Below, one piece after another: positions 20,076-28,980 of a stretch of 39,622 bases of DNA (the first letter of the stretch is position 1; each line of letters opens with the position of its first letter). The DNA lies in the IMG/VR virus record IMGVR_UViG_3300005613_000173, positions 1 to 39,622 of that record; one strand, given 5' to 3'. A model generated the notes under the pieces. The model worked only from the letters and a program-made list of their open reading frames with translations. It had not been told where the DNA came from and made no database searches. Source of the stretch: a virus. The position numbers and the translations under genes are program-made.

Positions 20076-20594
20076 ATGGCTATTCCTAAACATAGACCTT
20101 CAGATATGAAACGCGCTAAAATTCTGTCTCAAAAATTCGGAAAGGCTCTAACTATAGAGGAAGCAAAGGAAATTGATGAGGAGGTAGAGATTGAGCTTAC
20201 GGATAAAGAGCGTAAATTGGAGCATAGGACGGTACAGCACCAGCAAGATTCTTATGATGCTGAAAAATTAGATGAGTTAATCGCAGATGCGAGAAAGAAA
20301 GCTGAAGCTGCTATTAAAGACCCATCAAAGCTTAATGAGGAAGTCTTGAGTGATTTGCTCGTAGCTAAGCATTTCCTTATGGGTGATATTGCTGGGAATT
20401 CACGGTCTCGCGGGTATAGTGCGCGTGCATTGCAGGTTATAGCTAATGCTATAAGGCTTTTTACGGAACAGAGTACCGAAGATATTAAGGTTCGCGCTGA
20501 GGAATCGGCTCGGGCTCTTTTTGAGCATATGGATCAATTAACTCCTGATCAGCAAAAAGCGTTCGTAGAAAACTTGAGGGAACAAGTAAATTAA
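20076..20594 (+). CDS. Candidate terminase small subunit
   Basis: 172 residues from ATG 20076 (SD TAGGGGTGA); 16 earlier in-frame codons have no SD. Charged and helical throughout (KRAKILSQKFGKALTIEEAK, DELIADARKKAEAAI, ALQVIANAIRLFTEQ, ARALFEHMDQLTPDQQKAF). The internal helices could form an oligomer. There is no clear helix-turn-helix. It is the first gene of the rightward late transcript and lies 217 bases before the large terminase, the usual place for the small subunit. Assignment rests on position, length and helicity. Confidence 0.5.
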   Translation: MAIPKHRPSDMKRAKILSQKFGKALTIEEAKEIDEEVEIELTDKERKLEHRTVQHQQDSYDAEKLDELIADARKKAEAAIKDPSKLNEEVLSDLLVAKHFLMGDIAGNSRSRGYSARALQVIANAIRLFTEQSTEDIKVRAEESARALFEHMDQLTPDQQKAFVENLREQVN

Positions 20595-20798
20595 ATGGAA
20601 TCTATTACATCTATTACAGATGAGTATAAGAACTTCTTAACCTTTTTCGAACTTGATTCCCTTTTGTCTCAAGTATACCACATGCTTATAGTTAATAATG
20701 ATTTAGCTAAATACATAGATAGGAAGTTTAAAGACGGCCATGATGGAGATGAAGTTAATTATCAACTGATGCTTGCTTTAGATGCTTGGCTGAATTGA
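20595..20798 (+). CDS. 67-residue orphan between terminase subunits
   Basis: ATG follows the previous TAA without a gap. Mostly helical, acidic (NFLTFFELDSLLSQVYHML, YIDRKFKDGHDGDEVN). No family recognised. The short distance on either side supports a real gene; the SD is weak (GAGGG about 15 bases away), suggesting re-initiation after the upstream gene. Confidence 0.6.
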   Translation: MESITSITDEYKNFLTFFELDSLLSQVYHMLIVNNDLAKYIDRKFKDGHDGDEVNYQLMLALDAWLN

Positions 20799-20811
20799 AA
20801 GGTAAATAAAA

Positions 20812-22338
20812 ATGCCGAATTTGGCTGAAGTTATAGATACATCTACCCCACTGGGTTTTGAAACGGCACGCTCTTTTATATCTTTATACGATGAGAAACA
20901 GCTTAATCTTAAATATGAAGATGACCCTCTCCTTTTTATTCGGGATAGATTGGGAATAAAAAAGAGGTCAAAGCATCCTTTGTTAAAAAACTGCCGAACC
21001 GGTTTATGGTGGAAGCAGGAAGAAATAATAGAGACTTTGTGGCAAAAGCGTAAAGTTGTGGTTAAATCGGGGAATGGCCCTGGTAAATCTTTTGTTGCGG
21101 CCATTGCTGCTTTGACTTTTTTGAATACTAAAACACCATCTATTGTAGCTACTACGGCGCCGACTGAACGTCAGGTAGAAGACATCTTATGGCGGGAAAT
21201 TCGCGACCTTCACATGAGGGCAGGATTGCCCGGCACTTTAAAAAAGGCGTCATTGGAGATATCTGAAAGACATTTCGCTATTGGTTTAACGTCGAATCAA
21301 GCCGATAAATTTAATGGCTTTCACCAGAAGAACATATTAATAATTTTAGATGAGGCCAGTGGGATAGCGGAGGATATTTGGGAAGCTTGTAGAGGTTTTA
21401 TGACTTCCGCTAATGCTTATATATTGGCGATCGGCAATCCCCTATCTCCTCAAGGACATTTTTACAATTTATTTCAGGGCGGAAAAAATTGGGCTACTAT
21501 TACAATTAACTGTGAAGAATCACCGAATGTTGTAGCAGAAGAAATAATTATACCGGAGATTGTTACTCTGAATTTCGTAGAGGAAATGAAAGAGGAGTAT
21601 GGTGAAACCTCACCATTATATCAGTCTCGTGTTAAAGGTGAGTTCCCTGAAGAAGGGGAGAATCAATTAATCCCGCTGTCTTGGGTAGAGCGTTCAATGG
21701 CTAACGATAGCACAGAAGATGGCCGTTCTTCTCTTTTCTGGGATGTTGCCAGAGGTGGAGGAAACTATACCGTTTTTGCTATGATGCAAGGTAGTAAACT
21801 AAAATTTATGCGATATTTTAATAATAGGGAACCAATGCAAATTGCAGGACAGGCTGTGAAGATGATAAAAAAGGAAGAACCCGATGTTTATGGCGGTGAT
21901 GATACGGGTTTGAGCGGAGGCGTAAACAGTAGATTAAGGGAACAGGGGTTTGCGCCGGTCTCCGTAAACTTTCAGGCAACGCCTTCTTTAGAGGTATACA
22001 AGAAGAAGTTTGTAAACTTGAGGGCTTGGATGTACTGGAAATTGAGAGAGGACATGGAAGATAATAAAATCTCCCTGCTGGACGATGACGGACTTAGGAT
22101 TGGACTTGTGAAATTGAAATATGAATTTCGTTCCGAAAGCAAAATAAAAATAATAGATAAGGAGAAAATTAAATCTGATTTGCCTCCAAAGCATAAAAAC
22201 GCGATGGATTTTACGGATGCTGTTGTTATGGCAAATTGGGGACGTGAGTTTGGGGCAATTCATAATAGAGAGAAAAATAAACAATATTTCAAAAAGTATT
22301 GCAACCGTTTTAAGAAAAGAAACTCTCTATATAATTAA
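20812..22338 (+). CDS. terL: Terminase large subunit
   Basis: 508 residues, SD GAAAGG. ATPase: Walker A SGNGPGKS (86-93), Walker B ILIILDEAS with D180-E181, and a motif III-like LAIGNP. Nuclease (RNase H-like): FWDVARGGGNYT with D311, YGGDDTGLSGG with D363/D364, and AMDFTDAVV with D466/D469. The enzyme pumps DNA into the procapsid and cuts the concatemer. Its length and lack of an extended N-terminal domain fit headful or cos packaging equally; end type cannot be told from the sequence alone. Confidence 0.92.
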   Translation: MPNLAEVIDTSTPLGFETARSFISLYDEKQLNLKYEDDPLLFIRDRLGIKKRSKHPLLKNCRTGLWWKQEEIIETLWQKRKVVVKSGNGPGKSFVAAIAALTFLNTKTPSIVATTAPTERQVEDILWREIRDLHMRAGLPGTLKKASLEISERHFAIGLTSNQADKFNGFHQKNILIILDEASGIAEDIWEACRGFMTSANAYILAIGNPLSPQGHFYNLFQGGKNWATITINCEESPNVVAEEIIIPEIVTLNFVEEMKEEYGETSPLYQSRVKGEFPEEGENQLIPLSWVERSMANDSTEDGRSSLFWDVARGGGNYTVFAMMQGSKLKFMRYFNNREPMQIAGQAVKMIKKEEPDVYGGDDTGLSGGVNSRLREQGFAPVSVNFQATPSLEVYKKKFVNLRAWMYWKLREDMEDNKISLLDDDGLRIGLVKLKYEFRSESKIKIIDKEKIKSDLPPKHKNAMDFTDAVVMANWGREFGAIHNREKNKQYFKKYCNRFKKRNSLYN

Positions 22339-22349
22339 AGGAGGAACTA

Positions 22350-22976
22350 ATGAAAGATGACACGTTGTTCTATGGATATTGCCATTGGGAAGGTATTATT
22401 GCCGGTGGAACAAACTACTACACAAACGATAGTAATTATCCGACTACGGTAGAATTCTTATCGGGGATAACTAATCACTTTGCTATTCCTGATATGTTGT
22501 CCAATTCCGTGGCGGAAGATAATATAACACAGGTGATAGAACCTATTCCTACCGGTAATTTCTATCGGCGTGGAGTTGTTTTGCCGAATGCTATTGATAT
22601 TCATCACAGTTTCCCATATAGAGTGTTAGCCGATAACATTGATACGGAAGCTGAAGCATTGTTAAAAGAGAGGCAATTTAATAGCGAAGCCAACATTCTC
22701 GTAGTGCCTGATACTTTGAATGATGGGAAATATATGGTTGTCACTAAGTATCAATGGCGTAATGCGCGTGGCTTCTTTATCAGGAATGCATCGACTGATC
22801 AGACGTTGTTGTTTAAGATTAATGATAGACGGGCTTGCGAGCGGTCTTTGTTGCCCGGTTATAGTTGGGCTTTAAATGAGACTGATAGACTCTGGGTTCA
22901 ACGATTGTACTTGAAAACTTCGGGCTATGGTGGCTCAGAAGATGCGGATTGTAGTGTTGTTATATGGGCTACATAA
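22350..22976 (+). CDS. Unknown, probably virion-associated protein
   Basis: 208 residues, strong SD AAAGGAGG. Beta-rich and aromatic (LFYGYCHWEG, NYYTNDSNYP, FFIRNASTDQTLLF), ending VQRLYLKTSG..VVIWAT. The ending resembles small head-decoration or adaptor domains whose last strands read 'WV-x-LYL..V..W'. It lies directly after the terminase and before the sugar-modifying genes. No family recognised. Structural role inferred from the late-operon position. Confidence 0.6.
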   Translation: MKDDTLFYGYCHWEGIIAGGTNYYTNDSNYPTTVEFLSGITNHFAIPDMLSNSVAEDNITQVIEPIPTGNFYRRGVVLPNAIDIHHSFPYRVLADNIDTEAEALLKERQFNSEANILVVPDTLNDGKYMVVTKYQWRNARGFFIRNASTDQTLLFKINDRRACERSLLPGYSWALNETDRLWVQRLYLKTSGYGGSEDADCSVVIWAT

Positions 22977-23004
22977 GGGAGATTCAATCAAGGGGGGAAA
23001 CATC

Positions 23005-23544
23005 TTGGGTTTATTTAAGGGAATTCCGGCTATTTTGGAGGGTATGGATACAAAGTTGGATGATATTCAGCAAGATTTCGCTGAAGAAGGAACAAAAGAT
23101 TATAAAACTATGAATTTAGATGGGAGTGGCGCTTACGATTTGTTCCAAGTTCAAGAAGATGTTGTTGTACTATATTTATGGGGGCATGTGACCGAAGCTA
23201 TTCCCAATAACACAACTGCTGTTAGTTTGCAATTGTTTCCCGTCGGAGGGCCTCCTGTTCAATTGACAAATGTTGCAGGCGAAAATATTAGCAATTTTGC
23301 TGTTTATTCTATGTTAATAAAAGACCAACCTGCAATGGCTAATATCCACGCGCTTAATTCTTCTACAGGTTGGGTCGCGGACGCTGCTGGTTTGTCATTC
23401 TTGCCTTTCGCGGTAGGACAAAAATTTGGCGTAGATACTTTCATAAGATTTGTAGCAACTGAATTAGGTGCTTCCGTCGCCATTCATTGGCATATAAAAT
23501 GGAAAACAATGACAGAAGACGGCGGCCTTATTACGCCAGTGTAG
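23005..23544 (+). CDS. Unknown, probably virion-associated beta protein
   Basis: 179 residues from TTG 23005, which has AGGGGGG seven bases upstream; earlier in-frame starts lie inside the previous gene. N-terminal amphipathic helix (GLFKGIPAILEGMDTKLDDI), then a beta-sandwich-like C-terminal part (VVVLYLWGHVTEAIPNN, FVATELGASVAIHWHIKW). The helix-plus-sandwich layout recurs in the next gene, so the two may be paralogous virion spikes or decorations. No family recognised. Confidence 0.6.
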   Translation: MGLFKGIPAILEGMDTKLDDIQQDFAEEGTKDYKTMNLDGSGAYDLFQVQEDVVVLYLWGHVTEAIPNNTTAVSLQLFPVGGPPVQLTNVAGENISNFAVYSMLIKDQPAMANIHALNSSTGWVADAAGLSFLPFAVGQKFGVDTFIRFVATELGASVAIHWHIKWKTMTEDGGLITPV

Positions 23545-23601
23545 AGTTTTGTCTTTGCAATATGAGAATAAACCAGATGAGTAAAAATGGGGAGGCTAAT
23601 T

Positions 23602-24165
23602 ATGCCAACAGAAGGAACAACAATAAACACCGATGAAATAATAACTGCTGTAAATCAGGTTGATACTGCCGTTCAGATTGTACAGGCGCAAAATGTAGGT
23701 ACGCAAATGGAGATGTATAATATGAGCGCCAACATAATCTCTGAGGTGCAAAATGCAACCGTTCGGATACTAGACCAAACAAAGGTTGATTACGAACATG
23801 AAGACTATGTAGCCGGTGTAAATTTGTTTGCGGGATATTCTTACCCGCAAAACATCGGGCTTTTGCCCGGACTTACCGGAGATGTTATGATTGAACTGCA
23901 CGTTGACGGCTTGGACGGAACAGGCGGTAATTTTGAAGTTAGGCTTTCCAAGTTTAGCACATATACCGGTTATGCATCTGAAATATCGGCCGTTTCCACT
24001 ATTCCGGTAAGGGCTGGACTTACAAAGACATGGTTCTTGAGCGATTTAATGTCGTTTGAGAGTGATGACCATTTAAATGTGTATATTAAATCTCCCAATG
24101 CTGCCGACACAAGCATAGATTTGATTGTGAAGATGTCGGTTAGAAATCAGTTGAATCCATTATAA
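23602..24165 (+). CDS. Unknown, probably virion-associated beta protein
   Basis: 187 residues from ATG 23602 (SD GGGGAGG); an ATG five codons earlier overlaps that SD. N-terminal helix (DEIITAVNQVDTAVQIVQAQ), then a Ser/Thr/Asn-rich beta domain (GDVMIELHVDGLDGTGG, FEVRLSKFSTYTGYAS, STIPVRAGLTKTWFLSDL). It is Ser/Thr-rich enough to be an acceptor for the sugar-transfer genes that follow. That is speculation from adjacency. No family recognised. Confidence 0.6.
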   Translation: MPTEGTTINTDEIITAVNQVDTAVQIVQAQNVGTQMEMYNMSANIISEVQNATVRILDQTKVDYEHEDYVAGVNLFAGYSYPQNIGLLPGLTGDVMIELHVDGLDGTGGNFEVRLSKFSTYTGYASEISAVSTIPVRAGLTKTWFLSDLMSFESDDHLNVYIKSPNAADTSIDLIVKMSVRNQLNPL

Positions 24166-24199
24166 TGCCTAACGAAATGGGTTTGGGGAAATATAAGAG

Positions 24200-26464
24200 A
24201 TGGCAAAAATTTTAGCGATAAATAAAGAGACAAAGAGAATATGTGACATAATGGGATTCCCTGTTCCAAAAATTGATAATATCTTTGTGGACTTAGTTAA
24301 AAGTAGATTTAAGGATAAAATCGGAGTTGAGCTTTTAACTAATCTGAAAGATATTAACGCATGGAGTAAAGGTCTTATTTTGTGGCGGGGTTCTTTTGGA
24401 TCAGAATGGAGTCTTGGAACTTTTAGTGCGCAGAATGTCATAGCTCTTGGCGCCTACGGTTTCCCTGTTTATACTGATGGCAAGTTTAACGGAAACACCA
24501 CGGATGCTGTTAAAAAATATAAGGGAAATGGCAAGATAAGGTCTATAAGAAAGAATATGTTTATGCTACAGGAGGCTCGTTCTCAGCCGTATACTCCACA
24601 GCATGACGGCAAATACGGGCTGTTTTATATGTGCGAAGGCACTCAAATAAATAGTTCCGTGGTTAATGTTTTGAATGACGCTGATATTACCTATACGCCT
24701 TCTCATTTCTGCCGGAAGGTATTAATGAATTGCGGAGTTAATAATGTAAACCTGTGGTCGCATGGGATAAATCCTGAAACTTATCCATTTAAAAAGAGAG
24801 ACAGAAGCAAGAAGTTTTTCACATTCTTGATCGTCGGTTCGAGTACACCGAGAAAATACACGAAAAGAATGGTTTCAGCTTTTGTTGATGCTAACGTTCC
24901 TAATACAAAGTTAATAGTGAAAAGTGTGAAGAACGAAGGATTCAACCGAGAAATTAGAGATGCTTATCCTCAATCAAATATTGAATATCAACATGGGTTT
25001 TTAAGTGATAGTCAGTTATTGAAATTATATCAACGCGGAGATTGCATACTAGAAGTTAGTCGTGGCGAAGGGTTTGGAATGCCCCCCTTGGAAGCTATGG
25101 CGACTGGAGCTGTCCCTGTGGTTACTAATTATAGCGGTATGGTTGATTTTGTTACGCCTGACGACGGTTATTTTATACCCGTTGACCGAATGGTAAGCGT
25201 TCATGGTAATGATATTATGGACGAGGGATTATGTGCCGAACCTTCTTATTCCGCATTAGTTGATAGGATTAGATACATAGGAAAAAACAGAGACGAGGCT
25301 TGGGATTACGGCGAAGCATCCGCTAAGAGGGTGCATCGAGATTGGACGTGGATAGAAAAGACACGAGAGATATTTCCGTCATTAAATAAATTGGTACCAT
25401 TTGATTTGTTAGAAACGGGGTTAAAGTTTCATCACAAAGGCAGTCCTCGGGTAACTTTTCTCTCAAGCAATTTTTATCCTGAAGTTATAGGGGGTGGGGA
25501 GATTTCCAATATGAATCTTGCGAAGTCTCTATCGGAAAGAGGCTATTGGGTTGATGCAATATATTACAAAGCAAACTACGAGATAATGACGCAACGCAAT
25601 AATGTTTGGATATGGGGGATAAAAACCGAGCGCAGATGTCGAACGAGAAATTTATGGTGTGATTATCTGGATCGAGTAAAACCGAACTTGGTTTTTAATA
25701 ACTCAATAGAGAACGAGTTTGGCGTTGTTTTGTTAAGGGAAGCAAGGAATAGAGGAATTAAAATTATAGATTTAGAACATTCCGATGTGAACTTGCGGGG
25801 GGTTGGTAAGCGCATAATGGAGATGTCGGATAGAGTCTTTGCTAATTCGATTGCGTTACAGCATGGTATAAGAGAAAGGCATCGCATTGAAGTTGATATT
25901 TGCCGTCCGCTAATTGATTTCTCGAAGACAACCGTTAAGCAAAACACCCGAGAATATATTACCTGCCTTCACCCATCAAAACAGCGTAATCTGAAGGAGA
26001 TGAAGCAATTAGCCCAACGCAACAAGAACGAGAAGTTCCTTTTTGTCGATGTAGATAACACGTCGAAACCTGAAGATTTTGCTGATATTCCTAACATTAC
26101 TTGGTGGCCGTTTCAGAACGATGTTAGAAATGTGTATTCCGTTACAAAAGTCTTATTGTATCCAGCTATAAATAAAACATACAACATCGGTATGGCAACA
26201 GTAGAGGCGTTAATGAATAATATCCCCGTGATCTTCTCGGGGTGCGCCGCTGAAGCTCAGAGCTTATCTGATGCCATCTACTACATAGAGGACGAAAACG
26301 ATGTAGACGAGTGGAGTTGCTCATTGCGGTCGGTTATAGATTCTTATGATGAATGTATTAAAAGATGTGGTTTTGTCGGGGAGCAATACAAAATGGAGCA
26401 TTCCGTTAATTTGATTGATGCGGCAATAAAGGGAGAGTTGAGTGATAATATCACACAAGCATAA
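24200..26464 (+). CDS. Two-module GT4/GT-B glycosyltransferase
   Basis: 754 residues. The N-terminal module (1 to about 405) has the GT4 nucleotide-sugar motif SRGEGFGMPPLEAMATGAVP (about 284-303), the E-x7-E element, after TFLIVGSSTPRKYTKR. A second module begins near 415 with VTFLSSNFYPEVIGGGEI, an N-terminal GT-B strand-loop with the glycine-rich turn. It ends with NIGMATVEALMNNIPVIFS, a weaker version of the same C-terminal motif. So two GT-B folds are fused, as in some O-antigen and S-layer glycan enzymes. It opens the sugar-modification island. Its C-terminus (LSDNITQA) overlaps the start of the first sulfotransferase by 23 bases. Confidence 0.8.
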   Translation: MAKILAINKETKRICDIMGFPVPKIDNIFVDLVKSRFKDKIGVELLTNLKDINAWSKGLILWRGSFGSEWSLGTFSAQNVIALGAYGFPVYTDGKFNGNTTDAVKKYKGNGKIRSIRKNMFMLQEARSQPYTPQHDGKYGLFYMCEGTQINSSVVNVLNDADITYTPSHFCRKVLMNCGVNNVNLWSHGINPETYPFKKRDRSKKFFTFLIVGSSTPRKYTKRMVSAFVDANVPNTKLIVKSVKNEGFNREIRDAYPQSNIEYQHGFLSDSQLLKLYQRGDCILEVSRGEGFGMPPLEAMATGAVPVVTNYSGMVDFVTPDDGYFIPVDRMVSVHGNDIMDEGLCAEPSYSALVDRIRYIGKNRDEAWDYGEASAKRVHRDWTWIEKTREIFPSLNKLVPFDLLETGLKFHHKGSPRVTFLSSNFYPEVIGGGEISNMNLAKSLSERGYWVDAIYYKANYEIMTQRNNVWIWGIKTERRCRTRNLWCDYLDRVKPNLVFNNSIENEFGVVLLREARNRGIKIIDLEHSDVNLRGVGKRIMEMSDRVFANSIALQHGIRERHRIEVDICRPLIDFSKTTVKQNTREYITCLHPSKQRNLKEMKQLAQRNKNEKFLFVDVDNTSKPEDFADIPNITWWPFQNDVRNVYSVTKVLLYPAINKTYNIGMATVEALMNNIPVIFSGCAAEAQSLSDAIYYIEDENDVDEWSCSLRSVIDSYDECIKRCGFVGEQYKMEHSVNLIDAAIKGELSDNITQA

Positions 26465-27095
26465 ATTTATTTATATAAAAGCAAGAAAGGTTGCGTCTAC
26501 ATCGGTGGGTTGTCTTCTAACTCAACATTGCGGCGAAAACGATATTCTTGGCCAAGATTGCGGCTCAGCTACAATTATGCCAGTCCATGCTGAAGTAGAG
26601 CGTGTGAAATTAGTGGCAGGTATAAAGGCGTGGCGTGAGTATTTCAAGTTTTCTATAGTCAGAAATCCGTGGGATGTAGTCGTCTCTGAGTTTTGGCATC
26701 GGAAATGGACATCTAAAATTAGTGAAAAAATGATGCCCCCTTCGGAGATGTTTTTGCCTTTTGATGATTTGGTTAAATGGATAATTAAAGCAAGACCCCT
26801 TGGAATGAATTATAAATATTATTTCGATTCAAAAGGACGCCCTGCTCTAGATTATTATATTCGATATGAAAACTTAGATATCGGCTATCAAAAAGTGTGC
26901 GAAAGAATTGGGATTCCGTTTGAGAAATTGCCTCGGTTAAGAGGGCATACGAGAAAAGATAAAAGGCATTATTCTACGTATTATAACGATAGAACGCGAA
27001 AAGCAATAGGTCAAGTTCACAAGAAAATGATTAATTTTTTCGGGTACGAATTTAAAAAACAAGAGGCTCTGAATGATAATATCACACAAATATAA
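26442..27095 (+). CDS. Sulfotransferase family 2-like enzyme (copy 1)
   Basis: 217 residues from GTG 26442 (GGGAGAG upstream). The PAPS 5'-phosphosulfate loop is KARKVASTS (13-21), matching K-x-x-S-T-S. The 3'-phosphate site is FSIVRNPWDVVVSEF with R74 and S82. The rest follows bacterial Sulfotransfer_2 proteins that sulfate sugars. A cytoplasmic enzyme using PAPS from the host; no PAPS-synthesis gene is in the window. Its 3' end (LNDNITQI) overlaps the second copy by the same 23-base junction by which its own start overlaps the GT. Confidence 0.8.
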   Translation: MIISHKHKFIYIKARKVASTSVGCLLTQHCGENDILGQDCGSATIMPVHAEVERVKLVAGIKAWREYFKFSIVRNPWDVVVSEFWHRKWTSKISEKMMPPSEMFLPFDDLVKWIIKARPLGMNYKYYFDSKGRPALDYYIRYENLDIGYQKVCERIGIPFEKLPRLRGHTRKDKRHYSTYYNDRTRKAIGQVHKKMINFFGYEFKKQEALNDNITQI

Positions 27096-27714
27096 GTTTA
27101 TTTTTGTTAAGGCTCAGAAAGTGGGCGGCACGTCGATCGAGGATGCTCTGTCTAAGCATTGCGATAAAAATGACGTTATAGCTCGCCGCAAGAAGACAGC
27201 TACAACGCTTGGCTATCATGCATCAGCGATGGAGATAAAGCGGAAAGTTGGATATCCGATCTGGAATAGATATTTTAAGTTCTCTATAGTTCGGAATCCG
27301 TGGGACGTTCTTGTTTCCGAATTTTGGTTTCGGAAATGGAGAAACGAGAACAATAAAAGGAAGCTTTCTAAGCGTGACTGGTTTTTACCTTTTAATGAAT
27401 TAGTAAAGCGTCTTTCAGAGAATGCGCGAGGCGGAATGAATTATAGGTATTACTTCAATCCTGCCGGCGACCCTCTTTTGGATTTCTATATTAAGTACGA
27501 AAATTTAGAACCCGACTATAAAAAAGTATGCGGGCGCATTGGAATTCCTTTTGAGCTTCCGCCGCGGCGTAATGCTTTTCAGAGATTAAATAATAGGCAC
27601 TACTCAACATATTATGACGCTGAATATCGCAACATTGTAGCTGAAAACCATAAAAGAATAATCGAATTCTTTGGATATGAATTCGAGGATAAAGGAGGGC
27701 GACTTGAAGATTGA
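27073..27714 (+). CDS. Sulfotransferase family 2-like enzyme (copy 2)
   Basis: 213 residues from ATG 27073. Phosphosulfate loop KAQKVGGTS (13-21), a K-x-G-G-T-S variant; 3'-phosphate site SIVRNPWDVLVSEF with R74 and S82 at the same positions as copy 1. Identity with copy 1 is clear at both ends and around the active site, and weaker in the middle (residues 30-60), where acceptor specificity would lie. This points to an old tandem duplication with divergence to a second acceptor. Confidence 0.8.
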   Translation: MIISHKYKFIFVKAQKVGGTSIEDALSKHCDKNDVIARRKKTATTLGYHASAMEIKRKVGYPIWNRYFKFSIVRNPWDVLVSEFWFRKWRNENNKRKLSKRDWFLPFNELVKRLSENARGGMNYRYYFNPAGDPLLDFYIKYENLEPDYKKVCGRIGIPFELPPRRNAFQRLNNRHYSTYYDAEYRNIVAENHKRIIEFFGYEFEDKGGRLED

Positions 27715-28288
27715 CCGCATAAAAATTGCAATGAAGATAGAGGGGAAAATAAATAGAAATGAGTGTTCGTTGCTTTACGATTTGGCCTCGAAGGTTCAAT
27801 GTGCAGCTATCGTTGAGATTGGGAATTATAGGGGGAGGTCTACGGTAGCGTTAGCGATGGGGTCTCTTGATGGGTCGAACGCACCAGTATATACGATAGA
27901 CCCTCATCGGGGCGCAGCGGGTCCGCGGACACCCAACCGCATGCATTCGTGGAGAGACAGAGAAGTTTTTCTCAGGAATCTATGTAAAACCGGATCGTGT
28001 AGGGTTGTGAAACCTATAGACCTAATGTCTGAGGAGGTTGCTCGTGGATGGAAAGAAAAAATAGAACTCTTCTGGGTGGATGGCCGACATGATTACGAAC
28101 ATGTTAAAATGGATTTTAAAGCCTTCTCGCCTTTCGTAATTAATGGTGGCCTTATAGTTTTACACGACTCGTTTAATACTCGGTTTGAAGGTCCCGCGCG
28201 AGTTGTGCAAGAGGCGCTTAATACCAGACGGTTTGAAAAGGTGAACGAAGTGGGATGCTCCACCGTGTTAAGGAAAAACAAAGAATGA
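27704..28288 (+). CDS. Class I SAM-dependent methyltransferase (Methyltransf_24-like)
   Basis: 194 residues from TTG 27704, which has AAAGGAGGG just upstream inside the end of the sulfotransferase gene; an earlier ATG at 27671 has no SD. AdoMet motif I IVEIGNYRGRSTVALA, motif II YTIDPHRG, motif IV LFWVDGRHDYEHV, and LIVLHDSF. The VDGRHDYE and HD residues fit metal-dependent O-methyltransferases of glycan clusters (TylF/CmcI-like). Probable role: O-methylation of a sugar in the glycan built by the island. Confidence 0.75.
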   Translation: MKIDRIKIAMKIEGKINRNECSLLYDLASKVQCAAIVEIGNYRGRSTVALAMGSLDGSNAPVYTIDPHRGAAGPRTPNRMHSWRDREVFLRNLCKTGSCRVVKPIDLMSEEVARGWKEKIELFWVDGRHDYEHVKMDFKAFSPFVINGGLIVLHDSFNTRFEGPARVVQEALNTRRFEKVNEVGCSTVLRKNKE

Positions 28289-28980
28289 AATGTAGTTTGA
28301 TATTGTGTTGCTATAACAGAAAAAATATAGTTAGCAGCGCTATTCAATCTGTTATTGACCAAGATTGCCGTGATTTTGAGTTAGTATTTATTGATGATGG
28401 CAGCGAAGAAAATCTTTATTCTCTATGGAGAGAGATGGAGAACAAAATGGATTTTTCTCATACATACATCAGAATAAAAAATGATGGAACATGCTCAGTA
28501 TCAAAAGCTGCTAATGCTGGTTTGAGAATAGCAAGAGGTAAGTATATTGCTTATTTAGCTTCCGATGATATTTTGACAAGCAATTCCATATCTTGCAGAG
28601 TTTCTTTTTTAGATGCTCATCCGGATATTTATGTAGTAGCAGCCAAACGCCATGTAAGAGGAGAGAATTTGAGGGATTGGGAAAAGTATGATGGGAATTG
28701 GACTAAAAGATTTGGAACGGATAAACTGTCGATAGATGAAGCAAAGCGTCAGCAAATTAAAAAGAATATAATAGGGTGTGGTACGGCAATGTGGCGAAGG
28801 GAGTGTACATCTATTATAGGTTTTTTTAATGAGAATAGAAAACATGCGGAAGAATGTGATTATTGGAATAGAATGGTTGAAAATAATTTGCCAGTACAGT
28901 TTTTGAATGAATATGTGTATATTATAAGGAAACACTCAGGAAGTAAATCAAGGGGGAAAAGAAATGCAAAAAAATATTAA
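28285..28980 (+). CDS. Family 2 (GT-A) glycosyltransferase
   Basis: 231 residues from ATG 28285, which overlaps the methyltransferase stop as ATGA. GT2 motifs: SLILCCYNRKNIVSSAIQSV, FELVFIDDGS, NAGLRIARGKYIAYLASDD (the D-x-D-type SDD), and a late W/E-rich acceptor region (HAEECDYWNRM). It lacks membrane segments, so it acts in the cytoplasm on a nucleotide sugar and a soluble or lipid-linked acceptor. AT-rich codon use compared with the first half of the island. Confidence 0.8.
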   Translation: MKCSLILCCYNRKNIVSSAIQSVIDQDCRDFELVFIDDGSEENLYSLWREMENKMDFSHTYIRIKNDGTCSVSKAANAGLRIARGKYIAYLASDDILTSNSISCRVSFLDAHPDIYVVAAKRHVRGENLRDWEKYDGNWTKRFGTDKLSIDEAKRQQIKKNIIGCGTAMWRRECTSIIGFFNENRKHAEECDYWNRMVENNLPVQFLNEYVYIIRKHSGSKSRGKRNAKKY

